Positions 27,372 through 35,998 of a stretch of DNA of 64,000 nucleotides are shown in pieces (within the stretch, counting starts at the first letter, position 1; the number at the start of each line of letters is the position of its first letter). This DNA comes from Bernardetia sp. MNP-M8 (GTDB taxonomy: Bacteria > Bacteroidota > Bacteroidia > Cytophagales > Bernardetiaceae). The position numbers and the translations under genes are program-made. The notes beneath the pieces are model-generated. The model saw only the letters and a program-made list of their open reading frames with translations. It was not told the origin of the DNA and searched no databases. Location of the stretch: contig NZ_CP147012.1 of NCBI RefSeq assembly GCF_037126285.1, positions 1,798,001 through 1,862,000 on the forward strand, read 5' to 3'.

Positions 27372-28421
27372 TTACTCTTCAATAAATTCTATTAAAGGAG
27401 TAATAAATTTTTCAAAACTCTCAATATGAGGCAAATGCCCAATATTTTTAATTTCGACAAGTTTTGAATTTGGAATTTTCTGTTGTGTTTTTTTGCCTAA
27501 CTCTTCATATAAGCCCATTGTTTTACGAACTTGTTCATCTACCAAAGGTTTTCCTAAAGCTGTTCTGTCTCGTGTGCCAATTATCAAAAGAGTAGGACAT
27601 TTGATATTTTCAAATTCATATAAAACAGGCTGCGTAAAAATCATATCATAAGTAAGAGCTGCATTCCAAGCAATTTTTTGATATTCCGAATTGAGTGTCC
27701 AGCCTGCCAATAGGTTTACCCATTTATCATATTCGGGTTTCCATTTTCCATCATAATAACTTTCTAATTGATACTTTTTGATGTCTTGAGCTGTCTTTTT
27801 GAGTTCGCTTTGATACCACCATTCTATATTTTGATAAGGAACTTTAAGTTTCCAATCTTCTAATCCAATTGGATTTTCCAAAATTAATTTTTGTGTAATT
27901 TCAGGATACATCAGCACAAAACGAGTAGCCAACATTCCACCCATTGAATGTCCCAAAACAATAGTTTTCTTGATATTCAAACTATCTAAGAGTTTTTTTG
28001 TATTCTGTGCAAGGGTTTGAAAAGTATATTGGAAATTATCTGGTTTAGATGATTTTCCGAAGCCAATTTGGTCAGGAATGATTACTCTAAATCCTTTTTT
28101 GGTAAGTTCTTTTGTTGTTTGTTCCCAATATGCACCATTAAAATTTTTACCATGAAGAAGCAAAATTGTTTTACTCTCACTTTCTTTATACTCTGTTGGC
28201 TTTACATCCATATAAGCCATTTTTAGTTCTTGTTTTTGGCTATTAATTGTAATATAATTTACCTCAAAAGGATATTGATAATTAGAAAGCATTATATCCA
28301 ACCAAGCGAGTTCTGCCAAGTCATTGGGTACTTTATCAGAAGCAGTAACTTCATTTTGAGCAAAAGCAGAAATAGAAAATAAATATAAGAACAGAAAAAA
28401 TGTAAAAAATTGAATTTTCAT
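27372..28421 (-). CDS. Secreted alpha/beta hydrolase
   Basis: 349 residues. Signal peptide MKIQFFTFFLFLYLFSISAFAQ. The catalytic triad is visible: nucleophile Ser in VLGHSMGGMLA, acid Asp in IIGTRDRTALGK, and His in NIGHLPHIES near the end. The oxyanion region is LLHGKNFNGAYWEQ. This is the haloperoxidase/lipase-like subfamily, and the reaction may be ester or lactone hydrolysis; the substrate is not predictable. Located upstream of the PQQ-type gene, 157 bp away. A perfect -7 element sits 23 bp before its start codon. Confidence 0.9.
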   Translation of the reverse strand: MKIQFFTFFLFLYLFSISAFAQNEVTASDKVPNDLAELAWLDIMLSNYQYPFEVNYITINSQKQELKMAYMDVKPTEYKESESKTILLLHGKNFNGAYWEQTTKELTKKGFRVIIPDQIGFGKSSKPDNFQYTFQTLAQNTKKLLDSLNIKKTIVLGHSMGGMLATRFVLMYPEITQKLILENPIGLEDWKLKVPYQNIEWWYQSELKKTAQDIKKYQLESYYDGKWKPEYDKWVNLLAGWTLNSEYQKIAWNAALTYDMIFTQPVLYEFENIKCPTLLIIGTRDRTALGKPLVDEQVRKTMGLYEELGKKTQQKIPNSKLVEIKNIGHLPHIESFEKFITPLIEFIEE

Positions 28422-28443
28422 TAGGTTAAAAAATTAGATAAAA

Positions 28444-28451
28444 CAAAGTTA
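28444..28451 (-). promoter_or_regulatory. -7 element TAACTTTG for the hydrolase gene
   Basis: On the minus strand this is a perfect TAnnTTTG match, 23 bp from the ATG at 28421, giving a leader of about 16 nt. Confidence 0.55.
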
Positions 28452-28630
28452 TTTCAAATCATTAATTCTAACCTTAAAACCTTCTTAATTGTTAGGTTAT
28501 TCTTAAATTAGAAGAACGACTTGATATATGAGGTTTTGAACAGTTTATATTTTATATAAAAATTAGATTCATTTTTTGATAAAAATTTAAGCAAAACAAT
28601 AAATTATAGTATTAAACTCTAAAAAATTGC

Positions 28631-28638
28631 TATTTTTG
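28631..28638 (+). promoter_or_regulatory. -7 element TATTTTTG for the FtsK gene
   Basis: Perfect TAnnTTTG match 66 bp before the ATG at 28704. The -33 region is A-rich and has no TTG. Confidence 0.5.
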
Positions 28639-28703
28639 TTAGTTACTCATTCTATACTATAAAGACATTTTATATAAGCCAATATTTTAGATATTTATTT
28701 TTT

Positions 28704-31601
28704 ATGGCAGATAATTCATTTAAAAAATCCATTTTCGATAATCAAAATTCTTCTCTAGAATCAGAAGAAAAAATACTAGAAGATGGAGACACACAAAGCT
28801 CTACTTTTTCATTTTCTCAAAAAATGAAAGATACTTTCTCGGCTTCAAATCCAGAAAAACAAAACTCAACACTTATCAATTTGCTTTCTGCAATTGGTAT
28901 TTGGGTTTTTGTTGTACTTCTAGCTGTTTCTTTTATATCTTTCATTTATACAGGAGAAGCTGACCAAAGTCTTGTTTTGGGATTCTTTTCAGACACACCT
29001 ACTGAGGAAACACCTCAAAACTGGTTAGGAATGTTTGGAGCTGTGCTTTCTCACTTTCTGATTGAGCGTTGGTTTGGAATTGGTGCATTCTTACTTTTGG
29101 TTATTGGTGCAACTTCTGGACTTGTTTTGATAAAAAAATATGAATTAAATAAATGGAAAGAATTATCTATTAGTCTGTTTTTTGTCATTTTTGTAATGAG
29201 TTCTATTTTGGGTTATTTGGTCTATATGACCGAAACTCAAACAGCTTGGGCATTTCTTTGTGGTGGCATTGGTTATGCTATTTCTGCACTTTTTGGACAG
29301 ATTTTTACACCTGTTTTCATTATTGCTGCCTTAGTTGGCTTTGGTTATTTCTTTGGAAAAGACCGTTTGAATATAGAATTATATACGAATTTTTCAGATA
29401 AAAAAGACAGAAATAAATATAAGGAACAACAAACTCAAAACCCTGTTCCCTCAGCTGCTGTTGATGCTTTTAAAGAAGTTGAAGCAAGTAAAACACAAAC
29501 TACTGTACAAGAGAATGATGAAAAACCTAGAGATGAAAAACCAAGTAAAGAGGAAACTAACCCAAATACGGTCACTTCTCCACTAGTAAAAATTGAAGAC
29601 AAAACACAAAAACAACCTAATGTAAAGATTATAAAAGACAAAAAAGAAAGCAATCAGCCTAAAAAAACATCTTTCTTTGATAAAATATTTGGTCAAAATT
29701 CTGAAATAGATAAACAAGAAGAATCAAAACAAAAGGAAAAGAAAGAAACAAATCCATTTGAGAGTACTACTAAAATAAAGGATAACCTTAATAGACAACT
29801 TCCTCAAAAAGAAATTAAAAACGAGCAGTTTGGAAAAGAAATCCAGAAAGAAGAACCTGCAACTGATTTGAGAAGCGAAATTGAAAAGGCTAGAGAAGAG
29901 GCAAACTCTAAAAATAAATATAATAAGAAAGACGGAAAGAAAGAAGAAGACCCAAAAGACAAAGATGGTTTCTTTATTCCATCAGCTAGAGATTTTGGAA
30001 TTAATAGTGAAGATAAAGACAATAAAGAAGAGCAAGAAGAAGAAAACCCTTTTGCTATTCATATTCCATCTACCAAAACAACAAGCCAAGAACTTCCAAA
30101 AGAAGACACAACAGAAAAAGTAGAAAACACTATACAAAATACAGAAAAAGAGCAACAGAAAAATCAAAACGTCGAAGAGCAGGAAGAAGAAAAACAAGAC
30201 GAACTAGATTTGGATTTGCCAATGCCTCCATCTGTAAGCCGAGTAAGAGATTTGTATGGTGAAAATGTCGAAGAGTTGATAGAAGAAGAAAATGGGAAAC
30301 CTCTTTATACAGGAATTACACCTTACAATCCGAATGATGAACTTCCAAAATATGCAACTCCTCCAACCGATTTATTAGATAATCCAGTTGTAAAAAAACA
30401 TCAAATTGATAAAGAAGAACTTACTGAAACTAAGTTAAGAATTGAACAAACTCTCAAAAATTTCAAAATTGATATAAAAAGGATTCACGCAGAAGTAGGA
30501 CCAACTGTTACACTTTACGAAATTGTGCCAGCACCAGGGGTCAAAATTGCACAAATCCGAAATTTAGGAGATGATATTGCGCTTAATCTTTCAGCTTTAG
30601 GTATTCGTATTATTGCGCCAATGCCTGGGAAGGGAACTATTGGAATTGAAGTTCCAAATAAAGATAGAGAAATTGTACCTCTCCGAACGCTTTTAGAACA
30701 CGAATCTTTTAAGCATTCAAGAAAAGAATTACCTTTAGTTTTGGGAAGAGATATTTCAAATCAAATTTTTATTGCTGACCTTACCAAAATGCCTCACCTT
30801 TTGATTGGAGGAGCAACAGGACAGGGAAAATCAGTTGGTATAAATGTAATTTTGACTTCGCTTATCTATAAAAAACATCCAAGTGAACTCAAATTTGTGA
30901 TGATTGACCCTAAAAAGGTAGAATTTTCACTCTTCTCAAAACTAGAAAAGCATTATCTTGCTCATCTTCCAAATGCTGAGCCGATTGTTACAGATTCTGT
31001 TGATGCTGTCAAAACTTTAGAAGCTCTTTGTAGAGAAATGGATAATCGCTATGACCTTTTGAAAGATGGTGATTGTAGAAATGTAAAAGAGTATAATCAA
31101 AAATTCAAAACTCATCAACTTTTAGATGAGCAACATCGCTATTTGCCTTATATTGTTTTGGTAATTGATGAACTTGCCGATTTGATGATTATTGCAGGAA
31201 AAGCAGCCGAAAAACCAATTGCAAGACTAGCTCAAATGGCTCGTGCAATTGGAATTCATTTGGTTGTCGCTACGCAACGTCCGTCTGTAAATGTTGTTAC
31301 AGGTATTATTAAAGCCAATTTCCCTGCTCGTATGGCATTTCGTGTTACTTCAAAAATTGATTCTAGAATTATTTTGGATACAGGAGGAGCAGAACAGCTG
31401 GTCGGACAAGGTGATATGCTTCTTTCGAATGGTTCGGATATTTTACGTTTGCAATGTGCCTTTGTAGATACGCCTGAGGTAGAGCGAATTTGTAAACACA
31501 TTCAAGACCAAAAAGGATTTTTTGCTGCTTATCCACTTCCAGAAGAAACTAATTTTGATGTAGGAGAAGATGAATATTTGGCTGGCGATGAGCTTTTTTA
31601 A
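28704..31601 (+). CDS. ftsK: FtsK/SpoIIIE DNA translocase lacking the gamma domain
   Basis: 965 residues. Four N-terminal helices (about 60-225) anchor the protein at the division septum. A very charged E/K/Q linker follows (about 230-520). The motor has the beta-strand block VTLYEIVPAPGVKIAQ, Walker A GGATGQGKSVGIN (about 701-713) and Walker B LVIDELADLMI (about 817-827), and the sensor segment ATQRPSVNVVTG. It pumps chromosomal DNA through the septum during segregation. The protein stops after FFAAYPLPEETNFDVG...DELF, right where the winged-helix gamma domain normally begins. Other frames downstream do not contain it. Promoter element at 28631. Confidence 0.93.
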   Translation: MADNSFKKSIFDNQNSSLESEEKILEDGDTQSSTFSFSQKMKDTFSASNPEKQNSTLINLLSAIGIWVFVVLLAVSFISFIYTGEADQSLVLGFFSDTPTEETPQNWLGMFGAVLSHFLIERWFGIGAFLLLVIGATSGLVLIKKYELNKWKELSISLFFVIFVMSSILGYLVYMTETQTAWAFLCGGIGYAISALFGQIFTPVFIIAALVGFGYFFGKDRLNIELYTNFSDKKDRNKYKEQQTQNPVPSAAVDAFKEVEASKTQTTVQENDEKPRDEKPSKEETNPNTVTSPLVKIEDKTQKQPNVKIIKDKKESNQPKKTSFFDKIFGQNSEIDKQEESKQKEKKETNPFESTTKIKDNLNRQLPQKEIKNEQFGKEIQKEEPATDLRSEIEKAREEANSKNKYNKKDGKKEEDPKDKDGFFIPSARDFGINSEDKDNKEEQEEENPFAIHIPSTKTTSQELPKEDTTEKVENTIQNTEKEQQKNQNVEEQEEEKQDELDLDLPMPPSVSRVRDLYGENVEELIEEENGKPLYTGITPYNPNDELPKYATPPTDLLDNPVVKKHQIDKEELTETKLRIEQTLKNFKIDIKRIHAEVGPTVTLYEIVPAPGVKIAQIRNLGDDIALNLSALGIRIIAPMPGKGTIGIEVPNKDREIVPLRTLLEHESFKHSRKELPLVLGRDISNQIFIADLTKMPHLLIGGATGQGKSVGINVILTSLIYKKHPSELKFVMIDPKKVEFSLFSKLEKHYLAHLPNAEPIVTDSVDAVKTLEALCREMDNRYDLLKDGDCRNVKEYNQKFKTHQLLDEQHRYLPYIVLVIDELADLMIIAGKAAEKPIARLAQMARAIGIHLVVATQRPSVNVVTGIIKANFPARMAFRVTSKIDSRIILDTGGAEQLVGQGDMLLSNGSDILRLQCAFVDTPEVERICKHIQDQKGFFAAYPLPEETNFDVGEDEYLAGDELF

Positions 31602-31770
31602 AAATTAAAATTCAGTATATTCAATATTGTGTAACATAAACTATTTTGTATTTCTTTGTAAAACTGTTCAATTTATAATTCTGCCATTGTCAGTAAAACG
31701 CAAACAAACGCATTTTACACTGTATTCAATTATTTTATATAAATAACTTTTGCTTTCAACTATCAGTACA

Positions 31771-32304
31771 ATGAAAAGATTACTTTTTTCTTCTGCATTA
31801 TTAGACCTTACAGTAAGTCGTCTTTGTGAACAACTTATAGAAAACTATTCCGATTTTTCTGATACTGTTCTTTTGGGAATTCAGCCACGAGGAACACTCT
31901 TTGCAGAGCGCATTCATCAGCGTTTAGAAAGTCGTTTGAATAAAAAAATTCCTTTTGGAAAGCTAGATGTCACTTTTTATAGAGATGATTTTAGAAGAAG
32001 AAATGAGCCTTTGAGAGCCAATATGACAGAAGTTCCTTTTGTAATAGAAGATAAAAAAGTCATTTTGATAGATGATGTTCTTTACACAGGAAGAACAATT
32101 AGTGCAGCGATGAGCGCAATGGCAGCATTTGGAAGACCAAAAAAAGTAGATTTGTTAGTATTGATTGATAGAAAATATACGAGAGATTTGCCAATTGCTC
32201 CCAACTACACAGGAAAAACTGTAAATACTATTTTATCCGAACACATAGACGTAGAATGGACGCAAGAAGGAGCAAAGGAAGATAAAATTTGGCTCATTTC
32301 TTAG
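31771..32304 (+). CDS. pyrR: PyrR-like bifunctional regulator / uracil phosphoribosyltransferase
   Basis: 177 residues from ATG 31771; the open frame extends 21 bp upstream to a TTG that is not needed. The PRPP-binding loop is VILIDDVLYTGRTISAA. Other family blocks are LLGIQPRGTLFAERI, LDVTFYRDDFRRR (substrate flap) and VLIDRKYTRDLPIAPNYTGK. PyrR in Gram-positives binds pyr mRNA, and in Bacteroidota it probably acts as uracil phosphoribosyltransferase (uracil + PRPP to UMP), because no attenuator site is seen here. Cytoplasmic, 169 bp after ftsK. Confidence 0.92.
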   Translation: MKRLLFSSALLDLTVSRLCEQLIENYSDFSDTVLLGIQPRGTLFAERIHQRLESRLNKKIPFGKLDVTFYRDDFRRRNEPLRANMTEVPFVIEDKKVILIDDVLYTGRTISAAMSAMAAFGRPKKVDLLVLIDRKYTRDLPIAPNYTGKTVNTILSEHIDVEWTQEGAKEDKIWLIS

Positions 32305-32311
32305 TAGCAAG

Positions 32312-32376
32312 TTATCGTCGGTGGAGACACCGACAATGGCAAAAATAGCTGTTGTTGGTGTCCCCACCAACGACAA
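32312..32376. repeat. 65-bp imperfect inverted repeat, two opposed copies of the dispersed 27-nt repeat
   Basis: The arms of about 29 nt (32312-32340 and 32348-32376) match at 23 positions around the loop AAAAATA. The right arm GCTGTTGTTGGTGTCCCCAC reads AVVGVPTND in one frame. It lies between the convergent genes pyrR and the TonB-CTD gene and may also stop transcription. Confidence 0.72.
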
Positions 32377-32391
32377 ATATCTATCTTATGT

Positions 32392-32814
32392 TTATTCTGA
32401 AAGACGAATAATAATAGGCAAGTTCATTCTAAAAAACACTTTTTCCCCTTTATGAACAGCAGATTTCCAATTATAATTCTCGTTTATAAAGTCTAAGGTT
32501 TTCAAAAACCCTTCATTATTTTTTTTAGAGAAATTACTTTTTAATATTTTAAAATCTGTCATTTTTCCTGTTGTGTCTATTACAAATTCTATAAAAACTC
32601 TTGAGCCTATTCCATTAGGTTCTTCTGCTATTCTGAGATTTTTACTAAAAATTTTATAAAAATTATTTGTTCCTCCTCCAAAAATAGGTAGGTTTTCAAC
32701 CATTGTATAAATTTTAGTTTCTTCTATCTGTGTAGTATCTTTTTGCTGTCCAAAAACAGGAAAACTAAATAGACAAGTTGATAAAAGTAGTAGTTCTAAG
32801 ATTATATTTTTCAT
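32392..32814 (-). CDS. Secreted TonB-C-terminal-domain protein, one domain
   Basis: 140 residues. Signal peptide (MKNIILELLLLSTCLFSFPVFGQ) and then one TonB C-terminal-like domain: RVFIEFVIDTTGKMTDFKILKSNF and FRMNLPIIIRLSE. The domain fold occurs in TonB, in M56-BlaR-type proteins and in stand-alone secreted proteins of Bacteroidota. Here there is no membrane anchor and no Pro-rich linker, so it cannot transmit energy like TonB. It follows 10 bp after a two-domain paralogue, pointing to gene duplication. Role unknown. Confidence 0.82.
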   Translation of the reverse strand: MKNIILELLLLSTCLFSFPVFGQQKDTTQIEETKIYTMVENLPIFGGGTNNFYKIFSKNLRIAEEPNGIGSRVFIEFVIDTTGKMTDFKILKSNFSKKNNEGFLKTLDFINENYNWKSAVHKGEKVFFRMNLPIIIRLSE

Positions 32815-32824
32815 TGTCTATAAA

Positions 32825-33682
32825 TTATTTCTGTGTTGATTTTTTCTTTTTGTCTAAATAGAATTTAATAGGAAGAGTCATTCTAGCTTTTATTTTTTTA
32901 CCTCGTTGTTTGGCAGATTTCCAACTATAGTTTTCATTTATTAGGTTCATCACTCTCAAAACTTCGTTACTATTTTGCTCACTTGGACTTTCCATTATTT
33001 CAAAATCTGTCATTTTTCCAGTTGTGTCTATTACAAATTTGATAAATACTCTTCCTACTTTTCCTTCTTCTAGAAAACGTAAATTTTCTTTAATGACCTT
33101 ATAAAAATTATTCATTCCACCTTCAAAAGTAGCAATAGAACCATCAAAATGACAAAAAACTATTTCTTCCTCTTCTTCCTCTCTTTTTATTTCCACAGTA
33201 GGAATTTTAATCGAATCAAGAAAATACAAATCAAGTTCTACATTTTGTAAAGAATCATTTATTTCTATTGGAATCGTGTTCTCTTCTTTAAAAACGATAG
33301 GTAAAGACTGTTTAGTTTTTACTTTTTGTCCCCTAACCAAACGAGGTTTCCAGCTATAATTTTCATTTATCCAATTCATCAACCTTAAAACCTCAGCATC
33401 ACTTTTTTCAGAAAGTCCTTTTAAAATCTTAAATCCTGTCATTTTTCCAGTTGTATCTATCAAAAAATGAACAAAAACTCTCCCTATTTTATCATCAACA
33501 GAACGAAGGTTTTTATTTACAACTGTATAAAAATTATTCATTCCTCCCTCAAAAACAGGAGGGTTTTCTATTACATTAATAAGAACTTGGTCTCTTTGCT
33601 CCTCATTTTGTCCAAAGACAGAGAAATTAGAAACAAAAAATACTAAAAATAAACGAGTAAAAGACTTTACAAATCGTTTCAT
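32825..33682 (-). CDS. Secreted protein with two TonB-C-terminal domains
   Basis: 285 residues. Signal peptide ends near VFGQN. Unit 1 (about 30-135) has VFEGGMNNFYTVVNKNLRSV, HFLIDTTGKMTGFKILKG and SLPIVFKEEN. Unit 2 (about 175-275) has TFEGGMNNFYKVIKENLRFL, KFVIDTTGKMTDFEIME and TLPIKFYLD. The two are close copies, joined by an acidic linker with EEEEE. No anchor or proline spacer, so it is a periplasmic or secreted protein rather than an energy transducer. Transcribed together with the single-domain paralogue downstream. Confidence 0.85.
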   Translation of the reverse strand: MKRFVKSFTRLFLVFFVSNFSVFGQNEEQRDQVLINVIENPPVFEGGMNNFYTVVNKNLRSVDDKIGRVFVHFLIDTTGKMTGFKILKGLSEKSDAEVLRLMNWINENYSWKPRLVRGQKVKTKQSLPIVFKEENTIPIEINDSLQNVELDLYFLDSIKIPTVEIKREEEEEEIVFCHFDGSIATFEGGMNNFYKVIKENLRFLEEGKVGRVFIKFVIDTTGKMTDFEIMESPSEQNSNEVLRVMNLINENYSWKSAKQRGKKIKARMTLPIKFYLDKKKKSTQK

Positions 33683-33728
33683 AAAATTGAATTATCAAAT
33701 CAGATAAAAAATAACTCAAGTTATGTAT

Positions 33729-33748
33729 CACAGACTTCCTAGTCTGTG
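33729..33748. repeat. Hairpin CACAGACT-TCCT-AGTCTGTG
   Basis: Perfect 8-bp stem with a 4-nt loop in the gap between the divergent TonB-CTD and TPR genes. It could be an operator or a dispersed repeat. No flanking T-tract. Confidence 0.5.
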
Positions 33749-33966
33749 TAACTAGTAAAATGCTATTTATTCAGACTAGAAATTCTGAAATACTTATAAC
33801 CCACAAATTGAATTAAAAAATAAAGAATCTACTTTTTACAATTCGGAGAAGCCAAGAAAGTAACATTTTGATTTGTTCTACATCTAAAATTTTGTTTTGT
33901 ACTTAGCTTGTTATTGTTTTTGAAATAGAATTTGATTATTATGCACACTCAAATACTATTCAATTT

Positions 33967-34491
33967 ATGATTTTTGATACAAACCCAGATTTATACGAAC
34001 GTTTTATGCATGCTGATGCCATTATTAAAGAAAATAAGATTGGCGAAGCTGTAAAAGAATTACAACAAATTCTTAGAGAAGACCCTACTTTTGGAAGGGC
34101 TTATAATCATTTAGGTTGGGTCTATCACAACAAATACCAAGACTTAAAAAATGCTGAAGAGTGCTATAAATTAGCCTTGCAATATTCGCCTGATTATCCT
34201 CCTGTTTATTATAATTATGCTGTTTTGCTTTCTTCTACAAAAGCATTTGATGAGCTAAAAAAATTACTAAACAGAGCCTCAGAATTTGAAGGAATCAACT
34301 TGGGAACAATTCATAATGAATATGGAATTATGCACGAAATAGAGGCACACTATTCAAAGGCTATTGAGTCGTATAATGAAAGTATAAAATATCTTTTTGA
34401 TACGCATCAAATCGAACAGCGTTTGGCTTCTATTGAAAGATGTAAACGAAAAAGTGGAATCTTTGGTGGTTCACACGTTTCGGATAGGTAA
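33967..34491 (+). CDS. TPR-repeat protein, 174 aa
   Basis: Soluble, with no signal peptide. About three TPR units: [20 protein letters not shown] then [20 protein letters not shown] and [20 protein letters not shown], and a final [19 protein letters not shown]. TPRs are protein-interaction scaffolds. It is the first gene of a plus-strand run followed at 55 bp by three small unknown genes sharing a motif, so it may be their adaptor. The last residues ([16 protein letters not shown]) are basic. Specific partner unknown. Confidence 0.85.
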   Translation: MIFDTNPDLYERFMHADAIIKENKIGEAVKELQQILREDPTFGRAYNHLGWVYHNKYQDLKNAEECYKLALQYSPDYPPVYYNYAVLLSSTKAFDELKKLLNRASEFEGINLGTIHNEYGIMHEIEAHYSKAIESYNESIKYLFDTHQIEQRLASIERCKRKSGIFGGSHVSDR

Positions 34492-34546
34492 TAAAAGTAA
34501 GTCCAAATTTATAATTAACAATTTATAATTAATCATTAGAAAAATT

Positions 34547-34978
34547 ATGGCATTAGAAGATAATAATCCTGCAAACGGAGGAAGTGGTGCAGTTGTTCCG
34601 ACCAACACAAGTATTAATAGTGTTGAGAAAACAAATGTAAGTACGTTCCAAGATTTCATTAAATACGTCGAAGAGCGTGTAGTAGACTTGACAAACCTAG
34701 AAATCAAGACAATTGTAGGCGATTTTGATGTAGATGTAAACGAAAAGGTTTCTTTAAAAAGAGATCACGATTACAAGCTCATGAATAGCCGTATCAATTT
34801 GATTGATGGAGATATTACAACACATATTAGTAAAGAGTTGGTAAGCGATGAATACGAATGGATGCGTAATTTCCATGCTCATAAAGAAGAAAAAGGACAC
34901 GAAATTATTCAAGGAAACATACAAGCAATTGCTTCTTTGATTGACCTTTTTAGAGAACTCAATCGTTCAGAAAAATAA
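34547..34978 (+). CDS. Unknown protein with shared IDGDITTHI motif (cluster member 1)
   Basis: 143 residues, soluble, acidic. It carries LEIKTIVGD (51-59) and LIDGDITTHI (85-94), followed by an all-helical end (EEKGHEIIQGNIQAIASLIDLF). The first block recurs as LEVNTIVKD in the next gene, and the second recurs in both following genes, so the three are distant paralogues. No catalytic motif or known family was recognised. Gap 85 bp to the next gene. Probably transcribed with the TPR gene upstream. Function not assigned. Confidence 0.7.
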   Translation: MALEDNNPANGGSGAVVPTNTSINSVEKTNVSTFQDFIKYVEERVVDLTNLEIKTIVGDFDVDVNEKVSLKRDHDYKLMNSRINLIDGDITTHISKELVSDEYEWMRNFHAHKEEKGHEIIQGNIQAIASLIDLFRELNRSEK

Positions 34979-35063
34979 GTAAATACTATTTCTTTCTTAT
35001 TTGTTTATTAGTTTTATACTATTGAGTTAATTATTTATAAGGTTAAAGCGTTTTGTAATTTTT

Positions 35064-35879
35064 ATGAAAAAGGATTTTATTACCAATTTGGCAAATGACC
35101 TTTTACGATTAGAAGTAAACACTATCGTAAAAGACCAATTACTGTGTGACAAACCTCGTTCGCACCGTTGGGAACTTTATGATATTGCTAGTGGATATCG
35201 TGAGCTACTTACTTCTTATACTGTTTCTCCTATCAATCCAGAAATTGGAGAAAGTAAAGACAGTCAAGAAATGCGAAAAGAATTTAAAAACTTGAATGCT
35301 GGTTTGGATTCTTTTTTAGAAATTCAGCATTTTGCAGAAGTAAAACGAGATGAGTTTAAGCAAGAATTAGAGCGTGTTCACCTTACCGATTTAGAAACAG
35401 ATATACTCAACGAAAGAGTAATGCTTTGTGAACGTATTGTAAGACAAAGCCAACAAATGATTGATATTTTTTTAGATTTACAAAATGAATCTAATGATCC
35501 TATTGAAAGTGATAATGACTTTCCTGTTATGCGTCTGAATCATTTGGAAGATTTGAAACTCAATCCTAGTCAGATTTCTATCATCAGAAAGGCAAATGAA
35601 ATTGGAACTCAGCGAGTGTTGCTTCAAACAGTTGTTCAAGTAGAAGGAGATATTACTTCTTATATCACAACACGCTTTTTACACTTTCCAGAACGAGAAC
35701 AAAAGATGATTAAAGAAGTACATGAATCTTCAATAATGACTTCTATCCGAATGTGGCAATATCTATTTCAAGCTGTTTCTAGGCTTGCAGGAACTGTATT
35801 TACAAGTGTAACAGGAAAGCAAGTCAATACAGGAAGTGCTGCTGATACTCTGACGAGTAAACCAAAGCGAATAGGATAA
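35064..35879 (+). CDS. Unknown helical protein with shared VEGDITSYI motif (cluster member 2)
   Basis: 271 residues. N-terminal LEVNTIVKD (16-24) aligns with LEIKTIVGD of the preceding gene. A coiled-coil region lies near 85-140, and VLLQTVVQVEGDITSYI (185-201) aligns with the following gene's FLLRTLIELDGDVTNFV. The C-terminal part (IMTSIRMWQYLFQAVSRLAG) is amphipathic and may touch the membrane. No signal peptide. The shared motifs between neighbours strongly suggest one functional set. Family not known to me. Confidence 0.72.
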   Translation: MKKDFITNLANDLLRLEVNTIVKDQLLCDKPRSHRWELYDIASGYRELLTSYTVSPINPEIGESKDSQEMRKEFKNLNAGLDSFLEIQHFAEVKRDEFKQELERVHLTDLETDILNERVMLCERIVRQSQQMIDIFLDLQNESNDPIESDNDFPVMRLNHLEDLKLNPSQISIIRKANEIGTQRVLLQTVVQVEGDITSYITTRFLHFPEREQKMIKEVHESSIMTSIRMWQYLFQAVSRLAGTVFTSVTGKQVNTGSAADTLTSKPKRIG

Positions 35880-35998
35880 TCAGTAAGTAGTAACCAGTTA
35901 ATTTTAATTTATAAACAAACTGTCAAAACTGTATTCTCGCTGTTCTACTTAACTCTGTGTTAAAAAATCTTTTTTAATTTTTAATTTGTAATTGATTC

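Noticed and set aside
31602-31770. Gamma domain of FtsK in another frame
   Set aside because: Adding or removing one T at the end of the gene gives only short peptides (ELFKN or ELFLKIKIQ...), with no gamma-domain motif.
32312-32376. Terminator for pyrR
   Set aside because: The hairpin is large but lacks a T-run, so termination is possible yet not shown; recorded as repeat.
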